64,000 bases of DNA from Grammothele lineata. Its lineage: Eukaryota > Basidiomycota > Agaricomycetes > Polyporales > Polyporaceae. Positions within the stretch are counted from its first letter, which is position 1; every line of letters begins with the position of its first letter. The position numbers were made by a program, and so were the translations under genes. The notes beneath the pieces are model-generated. The model saw only the letters and a program-made list of their open reading frames with translations. It was not told the DNA's origin and did not search any database. Shown here piece by piece: positions 1-11,563 of the stretch. The stretch is from positions 1 to 64,000 of the forward strand of contig NDFF03000386.1 in assembly GCA_002150815.3 (NCBI GenBank), read 5' to 3'.

Positions 1-1001
1 CGAGTTGAACTGGTCGTCGGCGGTGTCGTAAATGGGGAAGTGTAGTTGCCAGGGTTCGCATTGAGAAACGGGTGATGATCTCGGGGAAGGTCCGCTCACC
101 CGGTCAGACGTTACTTATACCTATCAAGGAGACATGCAACTCGGTGATCTTAGCCAGCAGCGCCGCTTGAGCGCTGTGAGCATTCCGCTGTATAAGTTAC
201 TCACGGTCGTTGTAGCGAGGGTGCCAGGACTGGCCCTCAGTTTAGACGCTTGCCAGTGAAAGTCACGTGCAGAGAGGCTTTGGGAATGGCGCACAGTTTA
301 GACGCCTGCCAGCGAAAGTCACGTGAAACGCGAAATTTCCGGTATAGAACACCGATTCTCTTTAAAGAATCGGAACAACGAGCACGGCTCTGTACGGTTC
401 GTCGCCCCTGCCAGTGTTCAAACGTTCAACACTATCGGAACCCATACAGCATGACTGTCGCCCAGAGCTTCTGCCGCGTCACTATCTAGCAGTGCCTGCG
501 CCACGTCCTCGAGAGGCGCGCCAGCCCTTCGATTGGACTTCGGATTCGGGTCGGGAGTCAGCGACCGACGTCGGGTGAAACTGACCCCCGGGCTCCTCAA
601 GAGTCTCGTTATGCGACCTGGAATGTATCCTGTAGGGACATCCTGAGTACCGAGCGGACGCCTCAAACTTGCTTGATGCTCATCTTCCACGCCGAGTTGG
701 AGCTCTACAGATGAAGTTCGGTGCCAGTGCGATCCTTCTTCACATGATGTGCGTTACTATTCGAGGCTGAGCAGCTGACTAGCTACCATTTTCGATAATG
801 GGAGTGAAGAAAAATGGCCAGTCTACTGTGAACGACTCCACACTGATGTACCATTGGTTACTGACTCGGCGACTACAAACGGATGACGATCCGGCCTATC
901 TTACATGATCAACGTCGACAATTCGATACGGTACTACGCGCTTGGCCGGTTGAAACGGTGAGAAATAACCCTACAAACTCGCCATTGCCTAGATCATTGA
1001 C
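1..1001. other. No gene seen
   Basis: No reading frame here has recognisable domain content or a convincing exon chain. The only structure noticed is a 32 bp direct repeat near 238-325, listed separately. Confidence 0.5.
238..325. repeat. Imperfect 32 bp direct repeat, two copies
   Basis: Two copies at 238-269 and 294-325 begin CAGTTTAGACGC and end AAAGTCACGTG. They differ at two positions and sit 56 bases apart. Each copy ends in the palindrome CACGTG or its core, an E-box-like site. It could be a small tandem duplication or paired regulatory sites; no adjacent gene is recognised. Confidence 0.6.
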
Positions 1002-2036
1002 CTAGACGTTGATGGGCACTACAAGCTCCTTCCATTTCGGATAATCCGCGTTCAATTTCTCGATCACCTCCCCTCTGTACTTTGGTGCGTACACACTTTC
1101 TTCCAGTTTCATCTCCTGATTGCCTGAAGAACGTACATTATTAGCAAATGCAACTTGTATATTGCAGCACGATACAGAGCAACTTCACCTGTGAAGAATT
1201 TGAGTGATTCAAACTGCTGGTCGTATTCCAGGAATAGGAAGCGACTAATCTCTTGCCCGTAGGTATACGCATTGAAGAAAATCTTGAGGACAGCATCTCC
1301 GCCACTGTCAGTGAGTCTGACGTGTAGCAATTGGAATCAGTTGGAGCTCGTGGTAGAGCTTGCGGACGGCACGGGATACCACTTACGAAGCTACACCGAT
1401 CTGGAAGTTCGCCTGGTTGATTTTCCCTGCATATTCATTGAAGATTTTGTCGGGCTTCTCGTGGCCCGCGCCGTTCTTGAGAGTTCCAATCGTTGTTGTA
1501 AGCAGCTTCAATTCCGAGGGGGGGAGGATCTTCGCGTCGTTGGCGAGCTTCAAGACAAGGGCATCAATGGTTTTGGCTAGTAACTCCGCTTTGATGTCTT
1601 TGACTTCGGTGACGCTAGGCATATCGTTGAGTACATACGTAGAACGTAGCGGGTACCGTCGGATCTCGAATTATCCGGCAGGTTGCTACAGGTATCACTT
1701 ACGCAAACGGATCCGTCTGCCATCCCAACAGGCTCAAGTACTCCAGGTAGTATTGGTACCACAGCAGCACCTGATTGAAGCGATCATACTTTTTGTCTGC
1801 CTCGAGCTGGGCCAGAAGAGTTGAGTTGATCACATCTTCCTGCAGATAGTGTGTTGTAGGAGTAAGTCGCTGTGCAATCGACGGACTCCGACAGTGACAA
1901 TTGAACTTGTACTTACCGAGATCTGACCGCCCGAAGGGATCACGGGGATATCGAAGGAGATGACGGAGCCAGCGACGACGACAGGGATAATGATGCCCAC
2001 AATCGGCTCTTGCTGAGCGGTGCTGCCCGAAGACAT
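1002..2036 (-). CDS. Unrecognised multi-exon protein, about 230-240 aa
   Basis: I do not recognise this family with confidence. The start is the Met of MSSGSTAQQEP at 2036. Exon 1 (2036-1917) encodes a Val/Ile/Gly-rich stretch (PIVGIIIPVVVAGSVIS, then FDIPVIPSGGQIS), probably a beta hairpin. Exon 2 (1839-1703) holds the helical NSTLLAQLEADKKYDRF followed by an aromatic QVLLWYQYYLEYL segment. Exon 3 starts at 1614 and runs to about 1386 with a helical region, a TTIGTLKNG turn and NQANFQIG. Later exons hold KIFFNAYTYGQEISRFLFLE and, after an intron starting GTGAAG near 1191, the C-terminus KWKELVVPINV. All introns are GT-AG. There is no signal peptide and no catalytic motif I can name. The exon chain reads cleanly to a TAG at 1002-1004, so the gene looks intact. 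It lies 3.4 kb from the next gene on the same strand. Confidence 0.6.
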
Positions 2037-5000
2037 GACAGTAGCGGGCAGTAACACGTAGAGGCAGGTAGACGACGTATGCACCGAAGCTGAGGAGGAG
2101 GGCTCGTCGCCCGTGGGGCTTAAGAATGTTCATCAGGTCGGAATAAACTTCGACGGCCGCTCAGACAACTCGAAGTAATTTAGTGACTACGTATTCCGGG
2201 TAGCGCAGAAATTCAGTATGTGTGGAGGGTTCAGCACCGAAGAAGAACAAAAGTGACCATAGTTAGTCTACGGACCTAGTAGAGTCCACAGAAGGTGGAC
2301 GTCCGGCTTCGACATTGAACCCTGATCGTCGGGGTGAACTTAAACTAGTGCAAATTGCAAGGGCATGGAAAACGTATGGCAAGAACTGGATGCTCACAAA
2401 GAACAGAACCCCGTTCGAAAGTTGTGCGGGATTGAGGGCCGAGAAATAGCATCTAAACCAAGACGGCTCTTCAACTTCGGACTACATCGAAGTCGCAGAA
2501 CGTGACATTAAACTTGCCTTGGCATAGGAGCATGAAGTTCATTAGGATGAGTCTGGACCTCATCTCAGAGTCTACGGAGTATGTAGTACGTCTTTCACTC
2601 GGACGTTATAGACCCTCGTACTTGTACGAGCATTGAGTTGGCAAAACGCACGTTTTCTCTTCATGAGCTCATGTGGTATTAGCTCAAGCTCTAGACATTG
2701 AATCAGGACGGGGGCACGGCCTTAGGCTCCGGTTTCAGCGAGGTCCGCATACCAACTGACCAAACCGACCCCGTTCCGAGCCCCTTGTGCTTGTGCCTTC
2801 TGCCGTATGCGTATTCAGTTGTTGTGAAGCACGTTCCGTACGCCATGCATTCATATAATCCTAGGTTAACGTTGACATCTAGGGCCCAACGGTGAACACT
2901 GTGGAACGCCGTCACCTTCTGTCGCTTGTATTGAACTTATGAACCAGCTGAGGCCTGGTTCCATAAATTTTACGCCTCTAGCTACGCCAACTCTCAACAC
3001 TCAACGCCAGTGTACCAGGAAAACCTGCCCCTAAACGTTAAGGAATAATACACCCCACCATAGTACTCTAAGGCTCACAATATGAGGATCGAGAATCTAT
3101 TCTATGTGAAGCTGACCAGTACCTTGAGAGACGCCAACACTCGGCATGTTCTCATAATGGCCACCCCACTCGATAAAATTAGGGCCAAGGGAGTAGAACA
3201 TTCTACGACTGGGGCTGTGTTGGTCTATAGGTACGAATTCGCAACCATAATTTATGACCTTACAGGCGGCCTAATGGAATCGATCGACGAAGCGCAATCC
3301 GAGACTTACCGTCAGCGGCAATGAACGTACCGTTAATCAAGCCCAGCGTGAGTTGGTCCGCACTCGAGGTGGCATACATACACGCGGTGAGGGTCTAGCT
3401 CCCCCAAAGTCAGCGCTCCGCGCCGCTCGACGTGCTTCCCTTTCCTGCGAAACCTTTTAGTCGCGCATAGTACCGGTCAGAAGCAACACAGGTGGGCTAG
3501 CAGCTCGAATGGGAGGACATACCGGTATCAGACACGCCGAGTCTCGACGTCCTTGTCTTCTTTTTAGCAGTCTGGGGAACCACTCTGAGCGGCGGATGCG
3601 ATGTCCAGGCTCGGCGTTTGCGGCGAGAAACCGGCTGGCCCCAATCGAAGGTGGCCCAAAGGTCATGCTTCCATGGCGGCCTGTGCCTCGCACGTACACG
3701 CTGGCACAAAGAACAGACTTACTAATAGGGGCCGTAACATCACCAATGCTACCATGGCGTCGAACGTTAACTCTTCACGCGCACCAGCGGCCCGTGAAGA
3801 GGTTCGACAAGAATGCGCTGCATTACCGTGCCCTGTATGGGGTGTCATCTCCGCCGGACGACAGTGCTGGAGACATGCTTAGAGTTCTGGGGTATGTCTT
3901 GGACGGGCGAGGACTCCTATGCGCACATGGCGTGGGCTGGGGACATCGAGTAGTGGCACACGAGTTGAAGGGACTATACCACGCGGCCGTCCGAGTCACC
4001 GGTGGCTGAAACCTTGAGTATTATTCCGTCGACACTGGATTCGCTCCCATGAGGCCGGAAGCAGCTACAGAGAGAGTGGTTGCGTGAGGTGGAGCAAGCG
4101 TAGTAGCAGGACCACTGATCGGCGTACGCATACCCATCGCGGTTGTACTATGCGCTGTGGGGTATGTGTAGGGCGCGTTGAGTACGGCTTACGCTACTGC
4201 GTGCTACAGTGTCAGATGCGGAGAGTGATCAGCGGAGCGGTCGTTGAGTATGCTGAATGGGACGAGTCGGAGGATCGGAAAGAGGCATTTACGAATGATG
4301 AGCGGTAGTAGTTGGAGGCAAAGGGCACATTCGCTCACAGTGGGGACGGTTCAGGCGAGCACGGCCGCAATCGTCGTGGCCATTGCACTGACGTTTTGCA
4401 AGTGGGGGAGAGCCAGGGCTGGCGAGGGTGGTGCCGTATCCGTCAGTACCTTCGACGCGCGATCTGACAACGAGATGGCGGAGGAGGGAGGGCAATAGAA
4501 GAGAATGGGGAGACGAAGGTAAGTCTGTGGGTGCCACTAGTACTCAACCTGTGCACGTCGTAGCGATGTGAATGGATCCTGAGGTGGGTGTGTGGCGGTA
4601 GGCCTAGAGAAAAGAGGGGTAATGGGGACGGCGCTGACGTAGACAAGGAGGCTGTCATCCGTATCGAGTCTGAGAACCGTACAGCAGGTTCGACATGGCA
4701 GAGGCCTACCTGAAAAAAGATAATTGTCGAAATGAAGCCAGGATTTCTGAAGCATGCGGGACAGGTGCTTGGCGCATTCTGCGCGAGCCAAGTTCGAGTT
4801 TTATGAACTGTCGTACAGCCTGATTACTAGTGTTAGAAGACGTTATCAGTGCGAGTCTCGCAGCAGATCCAAAGCGTGTACATGTCAGGTACGAAGAACT
4901 AGAGGCTGGCCACGCGAACTCAGCACAGGTAATCCGATGGTGCGAGGAGACGTGAAAGGCTGAGCCTCAGAGAAGCGCGCAGACGCGGTCCGGGAAGAGT

Positions 5001-5425
5001 GAGTAAGTAATATGTCCAAATTCAGATACTGAAGACCACGATTCGACGGGCGACATCGGCGTTGATAGTCCAGGATGAGCTACAAGGATGAGATGCACGA
5101 GTAAGTATGCGGATGGATGCGAAGAGAAGGCTCGGACTCCGCGATGCGCTGCCAGCCATGCTGTTCAACGGATCGGCGCTTCCCGGATTGTGCCCCTCAG
5201 CGTCTAACTTGTGTCCTCGAAATGTTCCACGTGTACTGCACGTGGTATCAGCGCCAGTACACGACGCCACGACCAAACTCGTCTTTCGTTGTGCAGTGAA
5301 ACCTCGTGAGGTAACGATGTTTACAGAGCATACAACGGGTTTGAAATCCATGAGTCAATATCATAATACAAAGAGCGCCACAAGCTGCTCATCCTCACAA
5401 CTCAGTGCTCACACCTTCAAGAGAG
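2037..5425. other. Gene-poor interval
   Basis: Open frames exist here, the longest about 166 codons near 3509-4009 on the plus strand. None has domain content, a plausible exon chain or coding-like composition. I see no tRNA, inverted-repeat element or tandem array. Confidence 0.5.
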
Positions 5426-6714
5426 TCATGCCAGGGCATTCCGAAATCGCACCTCCACCTCACGAAGACGCTCCCCCGTCAACCCTCCAAGTGGCCCAAG
5501 CGCCACCTTTGGAGCCGTCGACCCCTCCGCCGCCGCCTCCACCATCTCCCTCACCGCGTGTAACAACTTCCCAAACCTCCCTTCCCCATCGCCCGCCTCC
5601 TCGCCCTCCTCGCTCGGGGCTTTGAAGGCATCTTGGGCAGCACCATGCGCTCTCCCACATGCCTCGACCACCTTGACCAGTCTCCTCACGTCTGGGTCGC
5701 GCCGTGCCAGCTGCTCCGCTGCAGCAGCGTCCGCGACGCGTCGGCGGAGCGCAGCCACGCTCGCGCCGAGCGCTTCGAACTGCGCGCGCGCATCGAGCAG
5801 CTCTGCGCGACGCGCCTCGTCCAGGCGTCGCTCGAGCCTTCCTCCGAGTACGATGAGCGTCGGGAGTACGAGTGTGTCTGCTGCGGTCAGCGCTGCGGAG
5901 ACGAGGGGGTAGAAAGGGAGGGCGATGAATGTCTGATTGAGAGGCGTCGGCATTAGTAATTGGGGGCAAAGGCGAGAGAGGAGAGGTAGGGGGTAAGAGG
6001 AGAGACGCACTGCGGCGATGACGGCCGTGTGGGCCTTGGTGAGGAACCGCCGACTCGCGTTGCGGCGGTGCGCGAACGAGGCATTGTCCTCGTCGAGCTT
6101 CTTGTTGAGCCGCTCGAGCTCCTGCTCGAGCTCAGTGAAGGTCTCGTTTAGGGTCGCGGCCGAGCAGCAGCCGGGTTTGGGCGATCTCATAATTGCAAGA
6201 GTTGCAGCCTCTATATGCTAAGCAAGGAAGACGGCGTGTTACACTTAGGGCGAACATGACAGGGGAGAACGCTTACACGCAAGATCGCGTCTCGGTCCTC
6301 AGTGAGTTCCTCACGCGTGACTTGAGGCGTGTCGTCTGACGTAGAGACAGATATACGCGCGATAATGCGATTCACACGCGCAACCACGAGGCGGAGCTCG
6401 TCCTGGGCCGCGGAGAAGGCAGCGGCGGTCGTTAGGGGGTCTCCATCGTTCTCGCTATACCCCTTCATAAAAGGCGCAAGATGAGCCCCTATATGCACAG
6501 TACAATGAGTAAGCGTTTGAACGCAAGGCAAGGAAAGATCCATACAGCATCCACATTCTGCGTATTCCTCGTCTATATCGGCTTGCTTAGGTACTAAGAT
6601 CTGCTGAGTTTCTTCGGATTTTACGACAGACGCGGAGTTCATAGGTTCGGGTGCTCGTTCTTGAAGTCCACTGCCACTTGGGATGGGTATTTGGTTGTTC
6701 TCTGTGTGGTCCAT
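5426..6714 (-). CDS. Helical-family protein A with central hydrophobic segment (alpha-PFT-like architecture)
   Basis: Function unknown; a pore-forming-type role is inferred only from architecture. Exons 6714-6546, 6488-6277, 6217-6011 and 5932-5426 give about 364 aa. The motif C-x-C-W-A-H-L-A-P (residues about 55-63) is split by a phase-1 intron. This 57 nt intron is in frame and stop-free, so unspliced mRNA would also be open. Helical segments follow, including LNETFTELEQELERLNKKL. Exon 4 opens straight into the hydrophobic FIALPFYPLVSAALTAADT (residues about 198-216) and continues to VLPTLIVLGG. A long amphipathic helix rich in Ala, Arg and Glu follows. Paralogs lie at 23351, 25181 and 27892. 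A is the most diverged: it lacks the C-terminal 20-30 residues of the others and is GC-rich in its last exon. No signal peptide is visible. Confidence 0.7.
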
Positions 6715-7082
6715 GAGTACTGTAATGCGCCGCGGCGACGAGATGTACGTGGATAGGAATCAAGAGAGGATACGGGTACGCGGGCGTCAAGTCGGCCGCG
6801 TTGTAGCACTCGTGACTTTGGTAAACCTTGCCTAATCTGGCGATTGCGAATTCACTAATGTCAGATACAAAGTCTGCCTAACATCTCCCATTCACGTTCA
6901 AGCCCTTCCGTGCGCAGGCCTGGTTACATATCAGACGCGCTCGAGATACCACTACGTGCAAAATTTTCCAGAGCATCATGAACGCGGACAAATAGCCCTC
7001 GGACGGCTCGTAAATTTCTGTCATAATCAGCGTCCCAGTTGTTCGATATACTTATATCCTTCAACCTAGGGACGCAGCCGGC
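6715..7082. other. Short intergenic region
   Basis: This lies between the start of helical-family gene A and the 3' end of the GDSL esterase gene. Nothing recognisable was seen. Confidence 0.5.
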
Positions 7083-8533
7083 TCAGCGTCCTGAGGCACG
7101 CATGAGCTCTTCCTCGACGGCTCCTGCAAGAAGGCGGTGCACATGAGATGTCGGATGGCCGGTGTCTGGATAGAAGGGTCAACACTGAGGACGGCCCCAA
7201 TCGAGAAAAGACCACTCACTCCACCAGAAGTACGTAGGGTCGTGGCACTCGCAGAACCTACCATCAGACGTCAGCAACCTAATATAAAACGCCGAGACGA
7301 AAGGTCGGTACCCGGTGATGTTCGTAAACCCATAATCCTCGTAGCTATCCAAGATCTTCGTAAAGAACGCGTGTGCGTCGAACGTCAGCACGTTCACGTC
7401 CTCGTGCGCCTTCGAGAAGTTCGCAGCGTGAGAGAGGAGTGCCGAGTTGTAGTCGATGATGTTCTGCCTGTACAACGGTGCAATCGGCAAGCCGATATGA
7501 TCTGGAGAACGGTCGAGTGGAGGCACGGTGATGAAGAGGTAGGTCCCACGAAGGTCGTGATCATACGCGTTTTGCTGCGTAGACACTGAGTATGCGAAAC
7601 GAACTTGAGGACAAACGGACCTACCACAGCGCCAAAAAGCGCTTGCATCTCAAGCTCCCAGAAGGCTTTAAAGTCGAGCTGAAGTAGCGAAATGCGTTTG
7701 TGAGCACTACATGAGCTGGACGTCATGGCTGGGGCAGGCTTACTGTTGAGTTGTTCAACGTATCTCCCGTATCGTTGATCCCAATCCAAAATGCCGTCAA
7801 GGTCTCGTCCGGAGGGTGGGGAACGACATCCGAACCATACGTCGCCCATTCGCGTACTTGATCAACGAGATCGACAGAGAAGTTGTGATGCAGAGGAATT
7901 CTAGGTAGCAACGTCAGAAGACATGTCCCGAGACGGTCTCATCGAGGATCATTGACTCACAGAGACTTGTCAACGTCGGCGCCGGAGAATGCGAAGTTCC
8001 AGAGTTGGTGAGGAGAACAGTCGGCGGGGCGCCCTTCATAACATCCCGTGAGGTACTCCGTCTCACATTCAGCCCAATTAGCCTGCAAACGACGCTTCTG
8101 TTTATGAAGAGAAATTTACCCAAGTGGGACCGTCGGAGGCGGTCTTAAGGATAATTCTCTTCAGAGCGCGTACGCCGTGGAAAGCAACATAAGACGTACT
8201 ACGTTGAATTGGATCTCATCTTCCAAGAGGTCCTCAGGAGTGTACGAGAAGTTGAATGCACTGCCTATAAAGCTGTCGCGATACCTGTCAGCAATGGTAC
8301 CATGAGTCGATATGATCCATAGTACGTCACCTGAACTTCGGGTAGCCTTTCGTACCACCCACGAAGGTATAGGAGTCTCCAAACGCGTAGAAGTACTTGG
8401 TTCGCGTCCAATCAAACTTGGGTTTACGCAAGAGACTCGATGGCAAACCAGTCGCTGCGGGCGCTGCGACAGAGGGTAAAGCGAGAGATAGGGAAACAGA
8501 CAACAAAAATCCTAAGAAAATCATGCTTCGCAT
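7083..8533 (-). CDS. GDSL-type esterase, CE16-like, secreted
   Basis: Predicted secreted acetyl- or carbohydrate esterase of the SGNH/GDSL hydrolase fold. The first exon encodes a signal peptide (MRSMIFLGFLLSVSLSLALP) and then the nucleophile block AFGDSYTFVGG. Nine exons can be chained through GT-AG introns. The order is an RDSFIGSAFNFSYTPEDLL exon, a short ASDGPTW exon, a YLTGC...NFAFSGADVD block with the family's oxyanion Gly region, DLVDQVREWATYGSD then LTAFWIGINDTGD (Asn block), an FKAFWELEMQALF exon, FITVPPLDRSP, a CECHDP-TYFWW exon, and TGHPTSHVHRLLAG carrying the catalytic His. The gene stops at 7083. The residue three before the catalytic His reads as Asn with the best splice, where Asp is usual in SGNH enzymes; one alternative acceptor could change that. 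All other blocks are present, so the gene is probably functional. Confidence 0.85.
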
Positions 8534-9012
8534 CAGATGTACCCAAGACGCAAGGACGTTTGGATCATACGCACGCAGATTGGTTTATATATGTACGGCA
8601 ATGACGCTAGCTACACCAGCGGTGCAGGCGTGCCAACGAGTCACGGCAGATCGCCCCAGCATCCACCTGACCATCGCCCGAGTATGCGGGAGGCCGGACC
8701 GTAGAGCACCAGAGCAAAGAAGTCAGGGCCCGAGTTTCTCATTAGAGGAGGGGATAGTGAAAAAGCTCACGAGGGCCAACGGAGGTCGTGCTATCGTCAT
8801 GGGGGTCCGTTCCAGAAACAGTCTTCTGGCGTCTGTTAGCACCCTCTGACGCAGACACGGGATTGCCGCCGGTCCCAAGCCGGTCCGGCCCAGAGGATCT
8901 ACTTATAGACTCCAATTTGTTGCTGCAGCGTGCATGAAAACGACAAAACAACACGAGATAAGTACTTGGCCCGCCTTCTTGAAGTTGAAAACGACCGAGC
9001 AAGCCAATTATT
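8534..9012. other. Intergenic region upstream of the esterase
   Basis: This is the upstream region of the GDSL gene. No second gene or element was recognised before the tRNA gene. Confidence 0.5.
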
Positions 9013-9091
9013 TCCCATTAGCCGACTCGAACGACTGACCTCGTCATTACATAATACTAGTGACGCGCTCTACCAGCTGAGCTAAACGGGA
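9013..9091 (-). tRNA. tRNA-Thr: tRNA-Thr (AGT) with 7 nt intron
   Basis: Read on the minus strand this folds as a complete tRNA. The acceptor stem pairs TCCCGTT with AATGGGA (one G-U). The D arm is GCTCAGCTGGTAGAGC, the anticodon stem CGTCA/TGACG, and the T arm AGTCG-TTCGAGT-CGGCT. The anticodon loop reads CT-AGT-A, then a 7 nt intron after position 37 and the final A, so the anticodon is AGT (IGU after editing, Thr). A second copy with identical stems lies at 23144-23231. Confidence 0.9.
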
Positions 9092-9235
9092 TGTTACCAA
9101 GTGACGCTGCCAAAATCTGGATGTTGCGGAGATTATCTCCGGATCATCTACTCCCGTTTTACTCTCACACCTGTTGTTAGCGAACAACCATTTCGAATTA
9201 CTGACATCCCGCTGTTTGACATTGAACGTCAAATT

Positions 9236-11563
9236 ATGGCCGCTGACTACCATTTCACCCCTATTGACGGTTATCAGACCGCAACGTCTACCCTTCAGAG
9301 CACTACCGAGAATGTAATCAAGACACACATTCCCCGCGGAGGCGAGCCAACCCTGCTCGATCGAAGGATGCACTTCGAGTTTCTCCTCCGAAACCTCCGG
9401 CAAGGATTTCCAGAACGGTACACGTCCCAAGATGCGAGCCAGCCGTGGCTCATATACTGGACCCTTCACGGGTTCAGCATCCTTGGGGCTGGTCTCGACC
9501 CCCAGACGAAAAAGCGGTGAGTGGCGCGGCAGAAGGCGGTAGCAGGCTCGCGCTGATCATCAGTCTCGCCTCTAGCGTCATTGATACTTTGCTCGCGCTG
9601 CAACATCCTGATGGCGGATTCGCGGGTGGTCCTGGGCAGGCTGCGCATCTGCTACCTACATACGCATCAGTGTGCGCCTTCGCCATCGTAGGGCAGCCTG
9701 GCGAAGGCGGAGGCTGGGATGCGATAGATCGGTAAGACTTCGAGGCCTCTTGTCTCGTCAGTTGGGTTCTCGGTACTGACAACGTCTACAGGAAGAAGAT
9801 GTATGAGTTCTTCATGTCGCTGAAGCAGCCCGATGGCTCGTTTTTGGTCAGCCACCACGGTGAAGTGGACGTCCGGTACGCGTCGTGGTAATATATCGCA
9901 TATCCCATCTCACACGAGGGCGCTTAGGGGCATCTATTGTCTTTTGGTCTCCGCAACACTGCTTAACATCCTCACTCCGGAACTTCTTTCCGGCGTGCCC
10001 GAGTTCCTGGCGACATGCCAAACATACGAAGGCGGGTTCGGCAATGCCTCGTTCCCTGGATGGGCCTTCGAATCAGGTATGCTCTCTCTCCAGAGCTATT
10101 CCTGAATCACGCTCTCACCACCACATGCTTTCTAAGACGATCCCGAGTCCGACAGCACCTCTACCAAATCTTTCGATCCCACCGCGCCGCGTCCTCCTCT
10201 CGGCGAAGCGCACGGCGGGTATACGTTCTGTGCGACCGCATCCTGGGTGCTTCTCCAGCCCTTCCTCGCGCTTTCCCCTCCCTCATCACCCCAATCTGCG
10301 CCCGCGATCGATGCGCGTGCATTGTTGCGCTGGTGTGTGCAAATGCAGGGCATCCCTATTGAGCTCGGGGGATTCAGAGGCCGCACGAACAAGCTCGTGG
10401 ATGGCTGCTACAGTTGGTGGGTCGGGGGCTGCGTCGTTCTCGCGGAGACGCTTCTCGGGGCCGCAACCCACCACGATGACGCGCCGGCGGAGGAGCCTGC
10501 ACGCTCCGAATCAGCGACGGAAGGCCATGTCGGAGAGAAGGGCTGGGAAGATGTCGATGGTGGGCGTTGGTACTCCCTTCTCCATCCTCATGGCTGAAGA
10601 GCAGACCCTACGCCCAGACTCGCTTTTCAACCGCCAGGCCCTACAGGAATACATCTTGTGTGCGGGACAGCACCCTGCAGGCGGATTGCGGGACAAGCCG
10701 CCCAAGTGCGTGCTCTTCCCTGACCACCCTTCTCGCGCGCCCCGCCGGCCACCTGCTGATGACATTCTCTTCCTTCGCGCATGGTGCGGTCGCGCGCCAT
10801 CGCTAGAGGGGCAGACGCGTATCATACGCTGTACTGCTCTGCCGGCCTCTCCGCCGCGCAGCACCGCGTCACGCCTTCGGAGGCGCGCAGGACCGCAGTG
10901 GCTTCGACGTGGGACTCGCAGGCTGCACTGGCGAAGGACGGTGGGTGCTGCCCTTGGGTTTACTTCTGCTATGCCCGTCTTTGTAGGCGTTCCCCAGCGG
11001 TATGCTGACTCTAACATTTCGACCTCAAGGCTCAGCTTACGTCCCCACTTCCGAAACGGACCGTGATCGTCTCGATGCTCTCCGCAAGGCGACTTTTACC
11101 AACGTGCTTTCCTGGACCGAGGAAGAGGGCTCCGCCACGTATGTCGGGGGTGCAGCCAATCGCGTGGTGAGTAGTCGTGCTCACCTGTCCGCCTCCCACC
11201 TTCCTACCGCTGTCTTCGCCCCCATGAACACGCCCCCTACACAATTACATCGGTCAGGAACCCGCCACTTCTCCCGCTCCCTTTTGTTGCGGCCGGCCGC
11301 TTCCCTTCCCCCGCCCGATGGGTGTCCGGGTTCCCACCTAACGCCTCTCCCCTCCGCCCCCCGTTCCCTCTTCCATTCCTACTTCATTATCCTCTCCCTG
11401 AACTGTTTTTACCCCACACGACCTAACCTTCTCCCTCATCCAATAGAACGCTGTGCACCCGCTCTTCAACCTGACAGTCACCCACTCGGACGCTATCCTC
11501 GCCCACTTCTACGGCCAGACCCCGCCCCCACGGCCCCGCAAACCCACTGCCCCAAAGGCGTGA
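9236..11563 (+). CDS. RAM1: Protein farnesyltransferase subunit beta
   Basis: Catalytic beta subunit of protein farnesyltransferase, which attaches farnesyl to CaaX cysteines of Ras-type proteins and fungal pheromone precursors; it works with an alpha subunit in the cytosol. The chosen start ATG at 9236 gives [18 protein letters not shown]. Exon 1 ends at a GTGAGT donor near 9518. The prenyltransferase alpha-alpha barrel repeats are clear: [62 protein letters not shown] and [20 protein letters not shown]. The last carries the zinc-binding Asp and Cys, and [16 protein letters not shown] carries the zinc-binding His. Six or more short introns interrupt the gene. The tail ends in Pro-rich [15 protein letters not shown] and a TGA at 11561. 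All catalytic residues I can check are present. It starts 145 bp downstream of the divergent tRNA-Thr gene. Confidence 0.93.

Noticed and set aside
1002..2036. Membership of the first gene in the four-member helical family
   Set aside because: It has a hydrophobic beta-like start but lacks C-x-C-W, the second Cys motif and the central (A/F)LPF segment, and its introns differ.
3509..4009. Open frame of 166 codons, plus strand
   Set aside because: No recognisable domain, no exon partners, and similar-length frames overlap it on the other strand.
9885..11066. Long open frame (about 393 codons, plus strand)
   Set aside because: It overlaps the farnesyltransferase beta gene in another frame, is Arg/Ser/Pro-rich and has no domain; it is a shadow of GC-rich coding DNA.
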